A stretch of 64,000 nucleotides of DNA from Platerodrilus igneus (GCA_036346225.1 JARFIW010001480.1:12555001-12619000); one strand, 5' to 3'. Shown: positions 33,945 through 44,653, counted from the first letter of the stretch. Numbers and translations are program-made. Notes: generated by a model from the letters alone, not told the origin.

Positions 33945-35230
33945 ACACATCACTCAATAAGTCCGTAGGATAACTAAGAAAAACACATTTTTTTGGCGAA
34001 ATTCGATTTTATTCATCAACATACATTCCTTCAAGAGTGATACAATCAGTCCAACGCCGTTCTAGCATTTCGATACCTTTTTTGTAAAACAATTCGTCTT
34101 TGGCCTCAAAATAAGCTTCAGTTTCAGCGATCACCTCTTCATCCGAGCCAAATTTTTTTCCGGCTAGCATTTTTTTCAGGTCTGCGAACAGGTGGTAGTC
34201 GCTGGGGGCCAAATCTGGAGAATACGGTGGGTGCGGAAGCAATTCGAAACCCAATTGGTGCAATTTGGCCATCGTTGCGATCGACTTGTGACACGGTGCA
34301 TTGTCTTGGTGAAAGCGAATTTTTTTCTTCTTTATGTGTGGCCGTTTTTTGGCAATTTCTTCCTTCAAACGCACTAATAATGCCATGTAGTATTCGCTGT
34401 TGATTCTTCTTCCTTTCTCAAGATAGTCGATGTACAAAATTCCGTGCGCATTCCAAAATACAGACGCCAAAACCTTACCAGCCGACTTTTGCGATTTTGG
34501 CCGCTTTGGACGTGGTTCTCCGGCTGCAGTCCACTCAGCTGACTGCCGATTAGATTCTGGAGTGTGGTGGTGGATCCATGTTTCATCCATTGTCACATAC
34601 CGACGCAAAAGTCCTTTTATTCCGGTTGAACAGCTCCAAACAGCTCTCAGAATCATCGACACGTTGTTGTTTTTGGTCCACTGTGAGCAAACGCGGCACC
34701 CACTTTGAGAACAGCTTTCTCATGGACAAATGTTCATGCAAAATAGTGTGCACACTGCCTTCTGATATCTTCAAGGTGTCAGCTATCTCACGCAATTTCA
34801 CTTTCTGTTTTCCAAAACGATTCGGTGGACTTTTGATGTTTTCCGGTGTAACCACCTCAATTGGCCTTCCAGAGCGTTCAGCATCGTCAGTGTCTGTACG
34901 GCCACGTTTAAAATCAGCAAACCACTTCTCCACCGTTTGTCTCGATGGAGCAGAGCCCGGATAACACTTATCAAGCCATGCTTTGGCTGCGATGGTCTTG
35001 TTTACCCATCAAAAGCAATGATAAATCAACACGCGAAATTGCTTGGAATTCATTTTTGAAAAACTCAAAAGTATCGTCACTTGAACCTCTGTAACTTGTA
35101 AACTAATCGTCGGATTGTCATGAAATTTTGACAGATATCTTTTTAAGGTTAGTACTTCCTACAAATCATATGGATTATTACATAGCAACGCCATCTATGT
35201 ATCATCCTACGGACTTATTGAGTGATGTAG
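33945..35230 (-). mobile_element. mariner (DD34D), complete with terminal repeats
   Basis: Length 1,286 bp, the usual size for mariner. The ends share ACATCACTCAATAAGTCCGT as terminal inverted repeats (33,947 onward and inverted to 35,228), and TA dinucleotides flank both sides (33,943-33,944 and 35,231-35,232). The LTR copy at 8,060-9,490 shows the uninterrupted site (cccatt-TA-tcttttg), which confirms the insertion point. The transposase on the minus strand has frame breaks, so the copy is not autonomous. Confidence 0.93.
34009..35053 (-). pseudogene. mariner transposase
   Basis: The enzyme cuts and pastes the element at TA. The start is the ATG at 35,053 (MNSKQFRV), and the full frame of about 345 codons ends at 34,009. 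Domains in order: N-terminal helix-turn-helix (TVEKWFADFKRGR, then KLREIADTLKISEGSVHTIL), the WVPRLLTVDQK linker equivalent to WVPHEL, and a catalytic core with MDETWIHHH, HQDNAPCHK and YSPDLAPSDYHLF. There are 34 residues between the second and third Asp, which gives the DD34D class. A TGA near 35,010 and a frameshift near 34,600-34,660 inactivate it. Confidence 0.9.
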
Positions 35231-35611
35231 TATCTTTTGTTAACATTTTGTCTGATTTATGTTTAATTGGTGTGTGAGGAAACGTTTCTGCTACTCCCCA
35301 ATATTACCTCACTTGGTGATAAAAATTGTTGTAATGCTTTTATCGTGATAATATTATATAGTTTATCTAGACAGTTTTATTTACATTCTACAAAGTACTG
35401 AATAACTTACTTTTCATTGCTGCTATGCTTATCCTTTTTTTTTCAGGTTGGCTTAACTAATTTTCTTGCAGGTATTGTCGCTAACTCTTTACCGCCGCAT
35501 ACGTTATATGTCAGTCTGCTTTCTACAACTCCCCCTACTCTCCGATTGAGCCCGGTCATTCCGTGATATCTTTGTGTTACGCACGGCTACGAGCCAACGT
35601 AACATAAATTT

Positions 35612-35629
35612 TGGCGCCCGAACAGGGAC
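35612..35629 (+). other. tRNA-Lys primer-binding site
   Basis: TGGCGCCCGAACAGGGAC, the exact complement of an animal tRNA-Lys(TTT) 3' end without CCA changes, lies eight bases after the LTR end CGTAACA. It shows that LTR copy B was a 5' LTR. Confidence 0.85.
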
Positions 35630-35860
35630 TGCCACGATTACCGTAACATGTTCTAAGCCATTTTTGGAGAATAGTACGGGATATATTACAAGCAGAGATA
35701 GGAAAAGATAGGTAGAGGTAGACCGAGATCAGATTTGCGCACACAGACAGTAGTAGATGCAGACTGCAAATTTCAGGGAAATGTGTAGGTTGGTTCAGAC
35801 TAGGAAACAATGAGTGTACGCGTCCAACTAGTTCTAGAACTGAAGACTTAATGATGATGA

Positions 35861-36229
35861 AAACGGAGAGGAACTCTTCAGCATCTAGCTACGATCCCTT
35901 ATTTAACTCTACTTAATTTTTTCTTTTACGGCTACTTAAAAATAATCGTGCACGTTACTAAACCAAAAGATATAGATTATCGGAGACAAAGAAAAGACAA
36001 TGGTTGCGCTAATATTATACCTGATACTTTAGAAGCGTCATTGAAAATTTTGATGTCCGTCTGCTAGGATTTTGATTGAGAACATGTTGAACCTAGATTG
36101 TTATCCTTGCCTTAACTAGCCGGGTTTCCTCTCCTTGCCGTCACTAGCCGGGAACCTTCGCCTCGCCTCGACTGGCTTTTTTTAAGTAGCCGTGATATCT
36201 CTTTGCCTTTATTCGCCAAGACTTTCGCT
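35861..36229. other. Unassigned, GC-rich short repeats
   Basis: No gene. Three imperfect copies of tgcc(g)tcactagccggg occur at about 36,108-36,175, in an otherwise AT-rich stretch. Confidence 0.5.
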
Positions 36230-36690
36230 TTAGGCTTAGGGGTTCCATTTGAAAAAATAAAGTTTACCTCGAAGGACAAGGTCAAGGTCAAATCCAAGAT
36301 CAATATTAAATTGCCAAAGTAAAATCCTAAAACATTAGTTCTTATCATTTTTCAAAAAATTTAATTGCCTCAAAGTTATTCAGTGTTCCCGTTGCAAACA
36401 CAAATTTGACATTGGAATGACATTGAAGGTCATGGTCAATGTCACTGTCAAGGTAATATTTGAATGTAGAATTTCCTGCTTTACCGAAATCCGCAATAAA
36501 AAATAGAGGTTCCAATTTGAAAAAACATAGTTGACCTTCAAATGATTGAAGAACAAGGTCAAGGTCGAATTCAAGGTCACCAGTCAATCGAGCGTCAAAA
36601 TCCTACAACTTTTGTTTGAGCAATTTTTCCGATAAAGCGTTCCAAGCGAAATATCTTACCGTTTTCATGCTTTTGGAACACCCATAGTCG
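36230..36690 (-). repeat. Dispersed repeat rich in TCAAGGTCA, copy 2 (inverted)
   Basis: Reverse-complement counterpart of 30,602-31,072, collinear along its whole length (gtaagatatttcgcttggaa shared). Exact TCAAGGTCA occurs at 36,282-36,290 and 36,571-36,579. The small open frames on the minus strand here are by-products. Confidence 0.8.
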
Positions 36691-37248
36691 ATTTATATCA
36701 TTAAATTAATCGTTAATACTTAACGTACTCTACTAACCTTTCAAAGTAGGCACATTTGATTAAAACATGTACTATAACTTTTTGTAATGAAAAATGAGAC
36801 TACTTCATTTGTGACAAATTTCTTCTCGCCATTTTCCAAGTGAATCAAAAAGCAAAAGCTAACGCCAAATATCCGTACTACTTTATTTGGAACTGATTTA
36901 TTTTCACTATTTTCCAATTAAATCAATAATCATCCTTTCTCATCGCTGAGTTCTTGTTTTTATAGACTAAAGGATCTCCTCCAAATCGATCAAGAAAATC
37001 CAATGTGACATATAACCTATACTTCTCGACTTACGTGTGTAAAATAATGTAATTTATAGAATTCTTTACTGTATAACCCAATACGTTGTTGAACCGACTC
37101 CGCGCGTATAGGCAACTCAAGCTGCTTACTGCTAACGTGACGCTTAATGTACACCGAGCCTTCCGATAGACAGCGAGTTACGTAGGCTCCATATTGTCTG
37201 AGCTACCTCGATTTTTCGTATTCTAAATTCATTGCCATTAAACGCTCA

Positions 37249-37500
37249 TTGCCGTTAGAGCTTCGGCTGGACGCCCATCTCACTTTACTTCAAATGTATG
37301 CTGAGTTTATGAGAGATTATGAAGCTTCCTGGCATATGCCTATATTGTCGCCCCTCTCCAGTGGTGATGATTCCTATTATACACAGTATCACGCCATTTT
37401 TAAAATAGACAGTGATCAACCTAAACTGAAAGTTGTGTTCGATACCTCCACGACTTCTTCAAAGGAAGTGTCCTTTAATAACGTATGCTCATTCGATTAA
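37249..37500 (+). pseudogene. BEL/Pao reverse transcriptase, N-terminal part
   Basis: The translation ends with KLKVVFDTSTTSSKEVSFNN, which matches the K.RVVFDAS..T....SLND block peculiar to BEL/Pao RTs. Before it are residues of the preceding YLPHH-type region in altered form (MPILSPLS, TQYHAIFKID). After the stop at 37,498 the RT can still be followed in other frames. In live elements this is the RNA-dependent DNA polymerase. Confidence 0.75.
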
Positions 37501-38292
37501 AACTCCAAAATGACATTGTTAAAATCCTGTTGACTTTTCGTATTCCCAAATTTGTTTTTGTTAATGATATTAAACAAATATATGAACAAATTTTGATAAT
37601 CGAACCTGATCGTCGTTGTTAACTGATCCAATGGTGTTGAGAGTCCTCCTAACCAATCCAAAATGATCAATTAAACACGATTACTTATAGAGTGTCGTCG
37701 GCTCTCTTTTTAACGATTCGAACCCAGTTGAAATCAGTTGAGTTAGAGGAAGCTACCCATCCTTTGCTTATACAAGTAAGTCTGTGACATTTTATGTGAT
37801 GCTTCTACCCTTCAAAAAGCTGAAGCGTTGAAATACCAACTTATTGAACTTCTTCGTCCCGGTAGCTTTGAATTCCGCAAGTAGGTGAGCAATTGTCTAC
37901 TGTTCGTGGAAGATATACTAGTGAAATATCAACAATCCAAGTGGGATCTAAATTCTAAGTATATCGAGTTTACCATCAAGGTACTTGGTTTTCAATGGTC
38001 ATCTGTCCTAGACACCTTTGTTTTTAGCGTCCAACCCTGTAACTACCCTACTTCCAAACGGGTTTTGCTGTCCACCGTGACACTTATTTATAATCCATTA
38101 GGTTTTCTCCCTCCAGTCACTTTCGCCCTTAAGCATCTCACTCAACGCTTCTGGATCCTCGGTCTGAATTGGAATGACCACTCTCAGGAATCTATGGTCG
38201 TTCCTTGGGAAAAATATTTTTCGAAGATGCACTGCCTCAATTCGTTAAAAATCCCACGTCACATTCCTATTGAGCAATTCTCTAATAAATAA
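37501..38292 (+). pseudogene. BEL/Pao RT palm, thumb and connection
   Basis: Read across stops, 37,501-37,880 shows KLQNDIVKILLTFRIPKFV and DIKQIYEQILI (motif A region), TYRVSSALF (motif B), then VCDILCDA where FYVDDLLTGA is expected, so motif C is mutated. KAEALKYQLIELLRPGSFEF follows. The open 37,885-38,292 segment then carries VLGFQWSSVLDTF, PTKR-like TSKRVLLSTV, YNPLGFLPPVT and LKHLTQRFWILGLNWND, the thumb/connection blocks diagnostic of BEL/Pao. Non-functional. Confidence 0.8.
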
Positions 38293-39192
38293 ACCCATTA
38301 CTCTGCGACACCTCCGAGAGAGGCTACGCTGCAGTTCCTTATTTTTAGATGTAAAAACCCTTTTATTTAGTGATTTTAGTTACTGATAAATTGAAAGTGG
38401 CTCTTTGAAGTGCTTGTCAGTAGCTCAGCTAGAACTGTGTGCATTGGAACTCTTGTCTACGTTAATAAAAAGTATTGACGTTTGCGAATATTTAACTCGA
38501 GCGCATATCTGCTACATTTACTCATGTATTTCTTTGATGTGAATATAGTCTGTTTTTTATCGCTCGATGACCTCTGTGACGAGTTGTGTTAGCCACATTC
38601 CCGAACGTGTGGCTTTCGAACATTGGCCCCACTTGAGTTCTCAGCACAACCCCGCATATGATGATACCCAGGATCGATTCCCATCTGAATTGCTATTATT
38701 CGCACTTTAGTGGGCAGGTCCGCCATATTTGTTATTGCCAAAAGAAAACTAACCCGTGCCGCTTTCGTTTATCCAATGCATAGACGCTCTTCTAGAAACA
38801 AACCGTATGTGTTACCTCGTTACGATTGAATTTATTTGAATAGAAAATCTATTGACAAGGTATTCATTTCTGAAAAATGCATGGCATAATCGCCTTTTGC
38901 ACTCAAATTTTTACAGCCCGAGAACTAAGATTCATTCATTGTCCCTATTTCTCATAGTCCTTGTAAAAGTGGTCCAGGCTACTTTCTTTAAGGATGAAAT
39001 TCTTGATATTCGTAAGAACGAATGATTACCGAAACAATTACTTTGTCTTGGCGTGTTTCTTGACTTGAATGAAATTTTGCGAGTTGGTGGCAGACTTCCC
39101 AACGCTCAACTTCCATAGACCTGCAGGTATCCCTCTGCAAATTTGTTAATCAAGCAAGTTCATACCAAAAACTTCCATATCCAAGAGGATTT

Positions 39193-39664
39193 TTGAAAAA
39201 TATCAGGCTGTCGTGCCATTCCCAGAATATTGTTCAAATGCTATTGATGGTATGGTACTCGTGCAACACCTGTATGGCCCCTATGCAAAACTTACCGGTT
39301 ATCCGTATTTCTGAAGCAAAGCCCTCTAGAATAATTGGTGTTGATTTCGCAGATCCGTTAACGATCCACAGGCATCATATGATAAGTGCTAAACTCCGCA
39401 AGGTCTATCTTTCGAGCTTCAAACTCTCACCATTCAGATACTCCCGGGCTCTTGTGTAGTATAAGTAGTGACTTCAAAGATTCGCAATCATTGACTCCTA
39501 ACCATTTTCTGATTATGGAACCATTAACCAACGCTTCAGACACCTCTTTCACACGTCAATATTTTTCATCTTTCTCCTGTACCAAGAATTTTGGGATCGA
39601 CGGTACCACAAGTACTTGCAGAAGCTCTATCAACGTAGTCATTGGTTTATGTTTAAACGCCTAG
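39193..39664 (+). pseudogene. BEL/Pao integrase fragments
   Basis: Two overlapping frames show integrase residues. The first (39,193-39,459) has a C-x5-C-like zinc-finger end (YSCNTCMAPMQNLP), then PSRIIGVDFADPLTI, matching the F..VGVD.AGP block with the first catalytic Asp. The second (39,386-39,664) has LTPNHFLIMEPLT, the LTP.HFL.G.PL block near the integrase C-terminus. The intervening core, with the other two catalytic residues, is largely gone. Integrase inserts element DNA in intact copies; this one is dead. Confidence 0.75.
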
Positions 39665-40559
39665 AAAAATTCGATATAGGCAACTCGCTCGCATTGCAAA
39701 TTTGTATCCTAGAACTGATGGAGTTCCTCTAGTGGCCCGCCTTAAAAAAGCTGCAGGGTTCTTAGAGCATCTTCTGTTTAAGTTGTGTGCTGTATCCTTG
39801 CAATAATTTATTTTTAAACTTGCGTTGTATTATCTGCGTTTGCATGTGTTCTTAATTAATTCAAATAGTTAAGTTCAATTCAATGTAAGTTTGTTGCGGT
39901 AGCTAGTTGCAACATGCATCCTTCCTCATAATCCTCTGCGATTATGAATCTTGTTTGAAAATAGCTTCCGGAAGCTATTTGATGGACAGTGCGGACCGTC
40001 CACCCGCGTGTAGGCAGCTCAAGTTGCTTACTGCCAAAATGACTTTTATTTTGAACCAAGGACTTCCGATGGACGGAGAGTGAAGCAGGCTTCATATTGT
40101 CGGGACGGTAATCACACAACCGTAAAAAAATTTAAACTTTGGTTTTTTTGTGTGAAAAAACCTCATATTATTGCTTCTATAACCGGTATCCACCCTACGG
40201 CGTATACATCACCGTGGCCACGTTTCGCCACAGAATTTACCACAACGTGGGACATTAAAAACATGTAGGACCTTCATGTAACTTTTCCATCTACTGTTAT
40301 CTATGAACAGTATTTGTATTTAATATCAATGATAAACGTCACTACGCTGCCTTACAAAGGGCCTATCAAAAACCCCGTAAACCATTAAAATTCCGTAGTA
40401 TTTTTACAGTTGCAACACCTTTGCGTTACTTTAGCTAGAAGCCAGATAGGAAAAGAAAAAGTCACTTTAAAACGAGTAGAATAAATACGGATGTACCCTG
40501 TATATTATGGTTTTACGAATAGTAGTGCTAATTAAGCATCACATTTCAATAAGTTTTAG

Positions 40560-42345
40560 TTCTATAAAAAGAATTCCGCTACCTAAACCGCATAATTATA
40601 GCTTTTGTACAATACATAGTGTAACTTAAATTCTAAAATTAGTTGAGTGGTTTTTATTATTTCTTGTAATGGTAGGTCGGTAAATTCTTTAATCTCTTGT
40701 TACGTATTTCTAGTAGACGCCACGTTGTGCGTCAAAGTTATGTCACGTTGGCTCGTAGCCGTGCGTAACAAAAGAAAATCCAAGAAAACCACAGTGACCG
40801 GGCCCAATCGGAGAGTAGGGGGGGTTGTAGAAAGCAGACCAATCTAGAAGGGACGCGGCTGTCAGGAGTTAGTACCAGTACGTGCCAGAGAGAAATTAGA
40901 ATAGTAAACCTGAAAGAAAAACAAATTAGTCCTGCAAACCTGAAACAGAGAAAAAACATAGCCTATGGATCAAGTATAAATTGTTCAGTACTTTATAGAA
41001 TAAATAAGAGCAACTGTTTAAATAAACTCTATAATCTAACAACAGTAATAGCAGTACAGAAAAATTCTGAGTACAAAGTGAGGCCATATTGGGGAGTAGC
41101 AGAAACGTTTCATCACCCACCAATTAAACATAATTCAGGTAAAAGGTAACAAAAAAAATATAAATAGGTAAGACATAATTACTCTAAGTAATTTAGTAAA
41201 ATTTTTAGCAAAGACATAAATAAGTAGATAAGCACAATTGTTCGGAGTCATTCAGTAGGGTTGATTGTTCTCTTTTTCTATTATTACATAGCGGGCAAGT
41301 CTATGGAAAAGGTATCAGAACGACAAGGAATATTGCAAAAACAACGGGTAGATATTTACAGTAAGAACAAACAGGAAATAGTGCAACTTACACAAAGTCC
41401 TTCAGTACCGCTTCCTTGCTATTGCAGTGTGGGATCCACGATGTCTGGCACTAACGAAGCACTGCACCCTATACTGTGATGGTGTTGATAGAACTTATCA
41501 CAACTTACCCTAATCACACCGACGGATTTCACTGGGGTTAGCAGCGGACCTTATCACGCGAAGGAACTATGTATATTAGTTTTATAAACATACAAAAAGC
41601 AGCGAGGAACTTCAACCACTACCTTTGTAAGCCAGTAGTCTGTTATGTTTTACCAATAACGAAAGTTGCGCAGGCAATGTTCTATTTTAGATTCGTTGGG
41701 GTTAGCAAATTCGGCAACTACAGTATCAACCGTATTTGGAATCCCCCAAAAGTAGGCACTACTCTGATACCATAACAAAGGAACCACGAAACGAGATCGC
41801 ACACACCGTTTAACTATCAGAAGACAAAATCATCAAACAAAACAACCACAATAAGCAAAGCACGTGCATCACCAAAGTAAGTCCGTCTAATCTGTCCCGT
41901 AAAAAACTTAATTTTTTGACATCTCTCAAGCAAGAACAAAACACGACCCTTTTTTGTTTAAATCTAATCCTACTAGTACAACTTCTGATCGCCTACCTAG
42001 ACCGTATATCCACATATTAATTACAGCGGGATTATTTATTAATGACAAGTGGAAAGTAATTTTACGAGTATTTTAATTTACAACTAAACCATCTTTTAAA
42101 ATTAATACCGGCGAGTCAACTTGCATATCAATCTGAAAACTAGGCGGAAGTATTTACTTTATACAAACCGCGATCCAAAAATGATGTATTGTAAGAATTA
42201 AGTAGACTAAAAATGTTAGGCCAACAAAAATGCACGTTACACTCTTGCCATTTATTTTCAATTATATTTAATGCCAAATCGATAGGAATGTTAGTGTATA
42301 ACGATATTACATCTAAAGAAATTAATAAATTTCTGAAAATTATTT
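40560..42345 (-). mobile_element. Penelope-like RT fragment split by a solo LTR
   Basis: On the minus strand, 42,345 down to 42,242 encodes LISLDVISLYTNIPID and NIIENKW, the Penelope RT motif A block and what follows. The reading continues on the other side of the LTR at 40,697 with KEFTDLPLQE and about 30 more codons to about 40,560. The two sides join in frame once the LTR and one copy of the 4 bp duplication are removed. It is a small fragment from a different Penelope copy than those at 23.3 and 46.7 kb. Confidence 0.8.
40698..42241 (-). repeat. Solo LTR (1,544 bp) with 4 bp target duplication
   Basis: On the minus strand it starts TGTAACG and ends CGTAACA, a 7 bp inverted terminus. CTCT flanks both sides (40,694-40,697 and 42,242-42,245). 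It aligns with the LTR copies at 8,060 and 32,394 along its length. No internal element sequence adjoins it, so it arose by LTR-LTR recombination. The conserved-looking 68-codon plus-strand frame at 41,569-41,775 is discussed under rejected items. Confidence 0.9.
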
Positions 42346-42877
42346 ATTAATTTCTTTCGACAAAAGAGGATGCCTCAACCTACAACAGAATGATTAATCT
42401 CGTACACCACGTGACACTATTAGCGAAGTTCAACAATCAAAACTCGGCACTTGCACTATAACTTTCACTGAACCACCAAAATAAACGATCGATTAACTGT
42501 GATCTCATAATTACATATTTCATGTAAAAACTGAATAAATCCGCTCTAAGCGATTAGTTTTATCACAAAACTCAATTTGACAAACGTCACAGACCTCGGC
42601 GCCCTTGATTACCTCCAAAAAACTGTCGAAATTATGAAGGTATGTGCGGCCAATGCGCTCTATGTTATATTTTAAACTGATGAATTATTTACACAAACTA
42701 AGGGACTTTATATACATATATCTCTAATATAAGGTAACAAAATAAACGGAACGTTACACCTCCCCCACTCGAAGACGAAAATCCCATTTTCGACTTAAGA
42801 AAACGGAAACATAAACCTAAAGAAAATGAAACTAACTAAACAACACAAAAAAAAACAAAATCGAAACACACTAACAA

Positions 42878-44020
42878 CTAATCGGGATGGTGTTTAAGAT
42901 CTTTGGCGTGCCATACACCTTTAGACATGCCAGTCGAATCGGACAACTCATATGTCGAATAAAACACTTTTTTACGAATAATATAAGGCCCAACAAATTT
43001 AGGGGCTAATTTCGCGGTAAAATGTTTCGACGCGTCAGACAAAACATAATTCCTTCTCCACACGGTATCACCAACTTCAAAATCTGCGGGACGCCTTCGT
43101 AAATCATATTTGATTTTGGCGCAATCATATGCCACTTTAAGTCTCTTGAAAATATCATCGTAAATTTTCTGCATCGCAGCAGAACGCGATAGGAGATCTT
43201 TTCGATCAGCAAAATCAACACCATTTAAATCACGAGAATAATCAGGTACATCGGGACTTCCTTCAAGATTCATCTCACGACCAAAATTAGCAAAATATGG
43301 CGACATACCGGTAACTTCATGAATAGCAGTACGTACGGCGCAAGCTACTTTAGGTAAATAACGATTCCAATCTTTGTGATGATCTTTCACATACGACGAC
43401 AACATGGTGTTCAAAATTCTATATACTCTCTCAACCGGATTCGCTTGAGGATGATAATAAGCATTAAATATTATCTGAATTTTATACGAGAATGCCAACT
43501 TGCTGAATTCCTTAGAACGAAACTGAACACCATTATCGGTAAGTAAATATTGCGGAACACCAAACACTAAAATAACATTTTCTTCAAGACGTTGCACCAC
43601 AGCTGAAGCTGTAGCAGAACGTAACGGGATAAACAATGAAAATTTCGTAAAACAATCGGTAACTGACAAAATATAGCAATAACCTCTAGAAGAACGCGGT
43701 AACGGACCTATAATATCACAAGATACCATCTGCCAAGGTTTCTTAACAATTGGGTGTCTGGACATCAGACCTGCAGGTTTCTTCTGCTCAGGCTTTTGCT
43801 CTAAACACACTTTACAATGGTTCACATAACGAGTAACATCAGCTTTCATTTTCGGCCAATAATATAAACGAGAAATACGGCTAAAAGTCTTAAAAATACC
43901 TATATGACCTGAAGTAGGCTCATCATGAAACTTTACTAAAAGACCTTTACGACGAAATTTCGGGACAGCTTCTCTCCAACAGTCATCTTCTTCAGAAACA
44001 TCCGGGTAATCAACTTTCAT
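42878..44020 (-). CDS. Gypsy pol: integrase
   Basis: This 380-residue integrase portion inserts element DNA. Residues about 20-75 hold the H2C2 zinc finger (KFHDEPTSGHIG, RLYYWPKMK, CKVCLEQK). The catalytic core follows with SCDIIGPLPRSSRGY and VTDCFTKF (first Asp), LLTDNGVQFRSKEF (second Asp) and YYHPQANPVERV (Glu), at normal spacing. The C-terminal part has the GPY/F module (LAPKFVGPYII) and ends with KDLKHHPD. The start is an internal methionine; the real polyprotein continues upstream in the same frame past one TAA into RNase H. Chromodomain absent. It looks recently active. Confidence 0.92.
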   Translation of the reverse strand: MKVDYPDVSEEDDCWREAVPKFRRKGLLVKFHDEPTSGHIGIFKTFSRISRLYYWPKMKADVTRYVNHCKVCLEQKPEQKKPAGLMSRHPIVKKPWQMVSCDIIGPLPRSSRGYCYILSVTDCFTKFSLFIPLRSATASAVVQRLEENVILVFGVPQYLLTDNGVQFRSKEFSKLAFSYKIQIIFNAYYHPQANPVERVYRILNTMLSSYVKDHHKDWNRYLPKVACAVRTAIHEVTGMSPYFANFGREMNLEGSPDVPDYSRDLNGVDFADRKDLLSRSAAMQKIYDDIFKRLKVAYDCAKIKYDLRRRPADFEVGDTVWRRNYVLSDASKHFTAKLAPKFVGPYIIRKKVFYSTYELSDSTGMSKGVWHAKDLKHHPD

Positions 44021-44050
44021 CCGCTTATACAGAGTATCACCAACAATTTT

Positions 44051-44653
44051 TTAACTATTATAGAAAATCGGTTTAGTCTGCACAAGCTTACACATACGAT
44101 TATACCAGCGGTCAATTTTCGAATTTACAGGAGGCTCCACCTCTTCACGCTCCTCCACAACCACATTGACAACATTAACCTCAGGCACGGAACGAGATAA
44201 CGCATCAGGTACATGATGGTCTTTACCCTTCCTATGTAAAATCTCAAAATCATGCTGCTGTAACCTAATAGCCCATCTGGCTAATCTACCTGATGGCTCT
44301 TTCAAATTATTTAACCACACTAGGGAATGATGGTCCGTAATAACGGTAAACCTAGCGCCTTCAAGATACGGACGTAACCTCTCAATAGCCCAAATCACGG
44401 CTAAACATTCACGCTCGGTAACGGAAAAATTTCTTTCAGCTTTAGTAAGAGAACGACTAGTATAACATACAACATATTCTTGACCATCCTTGGTTTGAGT
44501 TAGGACTGCGCCTAAGCTATAACCAGAAGCATCTGTTTGTACACAAAACGGTAAGTCAAAATCAGGACATCTAACTATAGGGGCGGAAATCAAATGGTTC
44601 TTAATAGTAGTAAACGCAACATTACAAATTTCCTTATACATCAACAGTGTCAT
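44051..44653 (-). CDS. Gypsy pol: RNase H domain
   Basis: This 200-residue frame covers the end of RT (EICNVAFTTIKNHLISAPI) and RNase H, which removes the RNA strand during reverse transcription. Motifs: QTDASGYSLGAVLTQ (first catalytic Asp), VTERECLAVIWAIERLR (Glu), FTVITDHHSLVWL (second Asp), RLARWAIRLQQHDFEI, and a GKDHHVPDALSR C-terminal block (final Asp). All key residues are present. The TAA at 44,051-44,053 is in the same frame as the integrase ATG at 44,020, so a single stop codon separates this part from the integrase. The 5' end is truncated by other repeats. Confidence 0.88.
   Translation of the reverse strand: MTLLMYKEICNVAFTTIKNHLISAPIVRCPDFDLPFCVQTDASGYSLGAVLTQTKDGQEYVVCYTSRSLTKAERNFSVTERECLAVIWAIERLRPYLEGARFTVITDHHSLVWLNNLKEPSGRLARWAIRLQQHDFEILHRKGKDHHVPDALSRSVPEVNVVNVVVEEREEVEPPVNSKIDRWYNRMCKLVQTKPIFYNS

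Larger units (their letters stand above)
32394..35604 (+). repeat. LTR, copy B, interrupted by mariner
   Basis: Runs from TGTAACGGGCATTTTTG to CGTAACA. Without the 1,286 bp mariner it is about 1.93 kb. It has about 2.5 copies of a roughly 115 bp subrepeat (32,869-33,135) in the 5' part. A perfect tRNA-Lys-type primer site follows eight bases after its end, so it acts as a 5' LTR. Internal element sequence stops after about 30 bp. Confidence 0.8.
31425..35860 (+). mobile_element. RTE copy split by LTR sequences
   Basis: RTE C-terminal sequence at 31,425-31,661 stops at aataggagagatc. The continuation (about gttctaagccatttttggag, matching ttaaggcatttggggaatag at 28,238) starts near 35,648 and ends with the RTE 3' end and TGA-rich tail at 35,830-35,860. 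The roughly 4 kb between them is LTR and mariner sequence. Frames are all broken. A second CGTAACA LTR terminus at about 35,641-35,648 marks the right junction. Confidence 0.65.
37075..40105 (+). mobile_element. Decayed BEL/Pao LTR retrotransposon
   Basis: Plus-strand pol remnants in the order RT, RNase H region and integrase lie between two related sequences. One is at 37,090-37,200 (ggcaactcaagctgcttact ... cttccgatagacagc); the other is at 39,990-40,105 (ggcagctcaagttgcttact ... cttccgatggacgg). The two flanks are probably parts of the LTRs, though their limits are not clear. gag and protease are absent, so the copy is internally deleted as well as frameshifted. Confidence 0.75.

Noticed and set aside
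34192..34964. Plus-strand frames over the mariner
   Set aside because: Antisense to the transposase, which has complete catalytic motifs on the other strand.
40700..40735. Possible primer-binding site (minus strand TGACGCACAACGTGG)
   Set aside because: The true LTR end, CGTAACA followed by the CTCT duplication, lies beyond it, so the sequence is inside the solo LTR.
41569..41775. A 68-codon frame whose counterpart (8,692-8,889, minus) is similar in sequence
   Set aside because: Both lie in copies of the same LTR, so similarity follows from shared origin. Changes between them are a mix of silent and amino-acid-altering with no excess of silent ones by eye, and the third copy near 33,310-33,420 does not keep the frame.
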